Part shown: piece after piece, positions 62,498 through 64,000 of the stretch | How the letters are laid out: every line of letters begins with the position of its first letter | How positions within the stretch are numbered: position 1 is the stretch's first letter | NCBI GenBank assembly: GCA_964409685.1 | Contig: CAYPEJ010000006.1 | Location: forward strand, 62,001-126,000 | Source of the DNA: Clostridium_AI sp964409685 | Lineage (GTDB): Bacteria; Bacillota; Clostridia; Lachnospirales; Lachnospiraceae | DNA length: 64,000 nt | Direction: 5' to 3' | The notes under the pieces: generated by a model | Database searches by the model: none | Seen by the model: the letters and a program-made list of their open reading frames with translations, nothing else | What the model was told of the DNA's origin: nothing | Translations under genes and position numbers: made by a program

Positions 62498-62603
62498 AAG
62501 AAATCATAAAAGAATGAAAATTTCCTTAAATATGAAAAAATGCGTTGAATGAAGACAGAGGTAACTTTATAATAGCAACATAAAGAAAAAAAGAGGAGAA
62601 AAA

Positions 62604-64000
62604 ATGTTAGAATTAAGAGATATTAAAAAGTACTACAATGTAGGCGGTAATGTTACAAAAGCCCTAGATGGTATTACGACAACATTTCGAAACAAAGAAT
62701 TTGTTGCTATCTTAGGAACGAGTGGTTCTGGTAAAACAACCTGTCTTAACATTATTGGTGGCTTAGATAATTATGATTCAGGTGATTTAATTATCAATGG
62801 AAAGTCCACAAAGAATTTTAAAGCTACAGACTGGGACGCATATCGTAATAATACAATTGGATTTGTATTTCAAAGTTATAATCTGATTTCACATCTTGGA
62901 ATTATTGAAAATGTAGAATTAGGTATGACACTAAGTGGTGTTTCTCGAAGTGAAAAAAGAAAAAAAGCAGTTCAGGCATTAGAACAAGTGGGTCTGAAAG
63001 AACATATGCATAAAAGACCAAATCAATTATCTGGTGGGCAGATGCAACGTGTTGCTATCGCTAGAGCATTGGCAAATGATCCAGATATCCTACTATGTGA
63101 TGAACCAACAGGAGCACTAGATACCGCTACGAGTGTTCAGATTATGGAACTAATCAAGGAAGTTGCCAAAGACAAAATGGTAATTATGGTTACTCATAAT
63201 CCAGAATTAGCCCATGAATACGCAGATCGAATTGTTGAATTTAAAGATGGTCATATCATTTCTGATAGTAATCCATGCGAAGAAAAGGAAGATTCAAGCT
63301 CATTCCATTTGAAAAAGACGAGTATGAATTTCTTTACAGCACTACGTTTATCCTTTAATAACTTAAGAACGAAAAAAGGAAGAACTGCGTTAACAGCATT
63401 TGCCTCTAGTATTGGTATCATTGGAATTGCATTGGTATTGTCCTTATCGGGCGGTTTCCAAGAACAGATCGATCAATTCCAGGCAGACAGTTTGGCAAAC
63501 TTCCCATTGATGATTACCCAAAAATCCATGAATATGGATACAGAGACGATGAAACAACAATCTATGATGATATCCGAACGAGTGGAAAATAGTTTCCCAG
63601 ACGTATCCGTAGTCTACCCATATGATTCCATTGAAAATAGTTTTATTCATGAGAATAAATTTACAGATGATTATATTGATTATGTAGAAAAAATAGATTC
63701 TGACATTGTTTCATCTATTGGATTTACAAGAACAGTTGGTCTTAATTTAGTAATGGAACAAGGTGATGAATACAAAACCGTATCTTCTACAGATGTGGGA
63801 TTTTCCGCTTACCCAGAGACAAATGGTGAAAATGAATCCTACATTGAACAAAACTACGATCTATTAGCAGGTTCTCTTCCAAAAGATGAAAATGAAGTAG
63901 TACTTGTAGTTGCAAATGATAACACACTTGAAAAATCTATCTTGAAAGCACTTGGCTTTGATGCAGATGTGGATGAAATTTCATTTGATGACATCATCGG
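62604..64000 (+). CDS. ABC transporter ATPase-permease fusion (MacB-like), 3'-truncated by the window
   Basis: The frame is open from the ATG at 62604 (ribosome site AGAGGAGAA) to the window edge, 465 codons. Residues 1-225 are a MacB/LolD-like ATPase: Walker A GTSGSGKTT, Q-loop FVFQSYNLISHL, signature LSGGQMQRVAIARAL, Walker B ILLCDEPTGALD, switch VTHNPELAH. A linker leads to a membrane helix (about 270-290, ASSIGIIGIALVLSLSGGF) that opens an FtsX-type permease with extracellular domain. ATPase and permease are thus one polypeptide, as in large Firmicute exporters near antimicrobial-peptide systems. Substrate unknown; the end is missing. Confidence 0.88.
   Translation, partial: MLELRDIKKYYNVGGNVTKALDGITTTFRNKEFVAILGTSGSGKTTCLNIIGGLDNYDSGDLIINGKSTKNFKATDWDAYRNNTIGFVFQSYNLISHLGIIENVELGMTLSGVSRSEKRKKAVQALEQVGLKEHMHKRPNQLSGGQMQRVAIARALANDPDILLCDEPTGALDTATSVQIMELIKEVAKDKMVIMVTHNPELAHEYADRIVEFKDGHIISDSNPCEEKEDSSSFHLKKTSMNFFTALRLSFNNLRTKKGRTALTAFASSIGIIGIALVLSLSGGFQEQIDQFQADSLANFPLMITQKSMNMDTETMKQQSMMISERVENSFPDVSVVYPYDSIENSFIHENKFTDDYIDYVEKIDSDIVSSIGFTRTVGLNLVMEQGDEYKTVSSTDVGFSAYPETNGENESYIEQNYDLLAGSLPKDENEVVLVVANDNTLEKSILKALGFDADVDEISFDDII

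Overview
The window looks like the chromosome of a low-GC, spore-forming, anaerobic Firmicute of the Lachnospiraceae type. The grounds are: a complete thl-crt-hbd-bcd-etfB-etfA butyrate operon, a butyryl-CoA:acetate CoA-transferase-like gene, a glycyl-radical (class III) ribonucleotide reductase, cotJABC spore-coat genes, a chemoreceptor and a secreted pectin (rhamnogalacturonan) lyase. I see no transposase, prophage, CRISPR array or rRNA. One tRNA-Leu(CAG) is present. The taxonomic placement is inference from gene content.

Layout. 1-8.3 kb: tail of an aminotransferase, then a sulfur-type operon (cysK, sulfonate/nitrate-type ABC importer, DUF1847 and DUF4418 proteins, a second MacB/LolD-like ABC pair) ending in an Rrf2 regulator; its promoter lies inside a perfect 18-bp inverted repeat. 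8.3-15.4 kb: an island of oddities, namely an intact ORF for a ketosynthase-acyltransferase-like protein with no recognisable catalytic residues, a promoter-to-terminator non-coding transcript, a lipoprotein, the CoA-transferase, a small polysaccharide deacetylase and an orphan DUF4157 (eCIS/toxin-associated) protein. 15.6-24.3 kb (minus strand): a chemoreceptor with a TTG start, then the butyrate operon driven from a promoter covered by two tandem Rex-like boxes. 24.3-32.4 kb: a TPR membrane protein, hflX, nrdD fused to a C-terminal redoxin and preceded by two NrdR-like boxes 31 bp apart, and a large GGDEF/EAL protein. 32.5-36.8 kb: tRNA-Leu, azlCD with a LysR regulator, and a divergent pair of aspartoacylase-like genes, one of which has lost a zinc ligand. 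36.8-49.5 kb: two SurA/PpiC-like proteins, purL, cardiolipin synthase, a heterodimeric ABC exporter and methionine aminopeptidase. 49.6-51.6 kb: a two-gene module of an AAA/OLD-like ATPase and a probable PD-(D/E)XK nuclease, the best candidate for an undescribed defence-type system. 51.7-58.2 kb: XpaC/TelA pair, MBL-fold hydrolase, a large unknown protein and cotJABC. 58.2-64 kb: a non-coding region with tandem repeats and a terminator, the rhamnogalacturonan lyase with a cre-like operator, bioY, and the start of an ABC ATPase-permease fusion that runs off the end.

How it fits together: the butyrate operon and CoA-transferase turn two acetyl-CoA into butyrate under apparent redox (Rex) control. 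The class III reductase makes deoxynucleotides without oxygen under apparent NrdR control. The sulfur operon supplies cysteine. The pectinase, chemoreceptor and c-di-GMP enzyme suggest a motile plant-fibre degrader. All functional assignments were made by reading motifs by eye; no database search was run.
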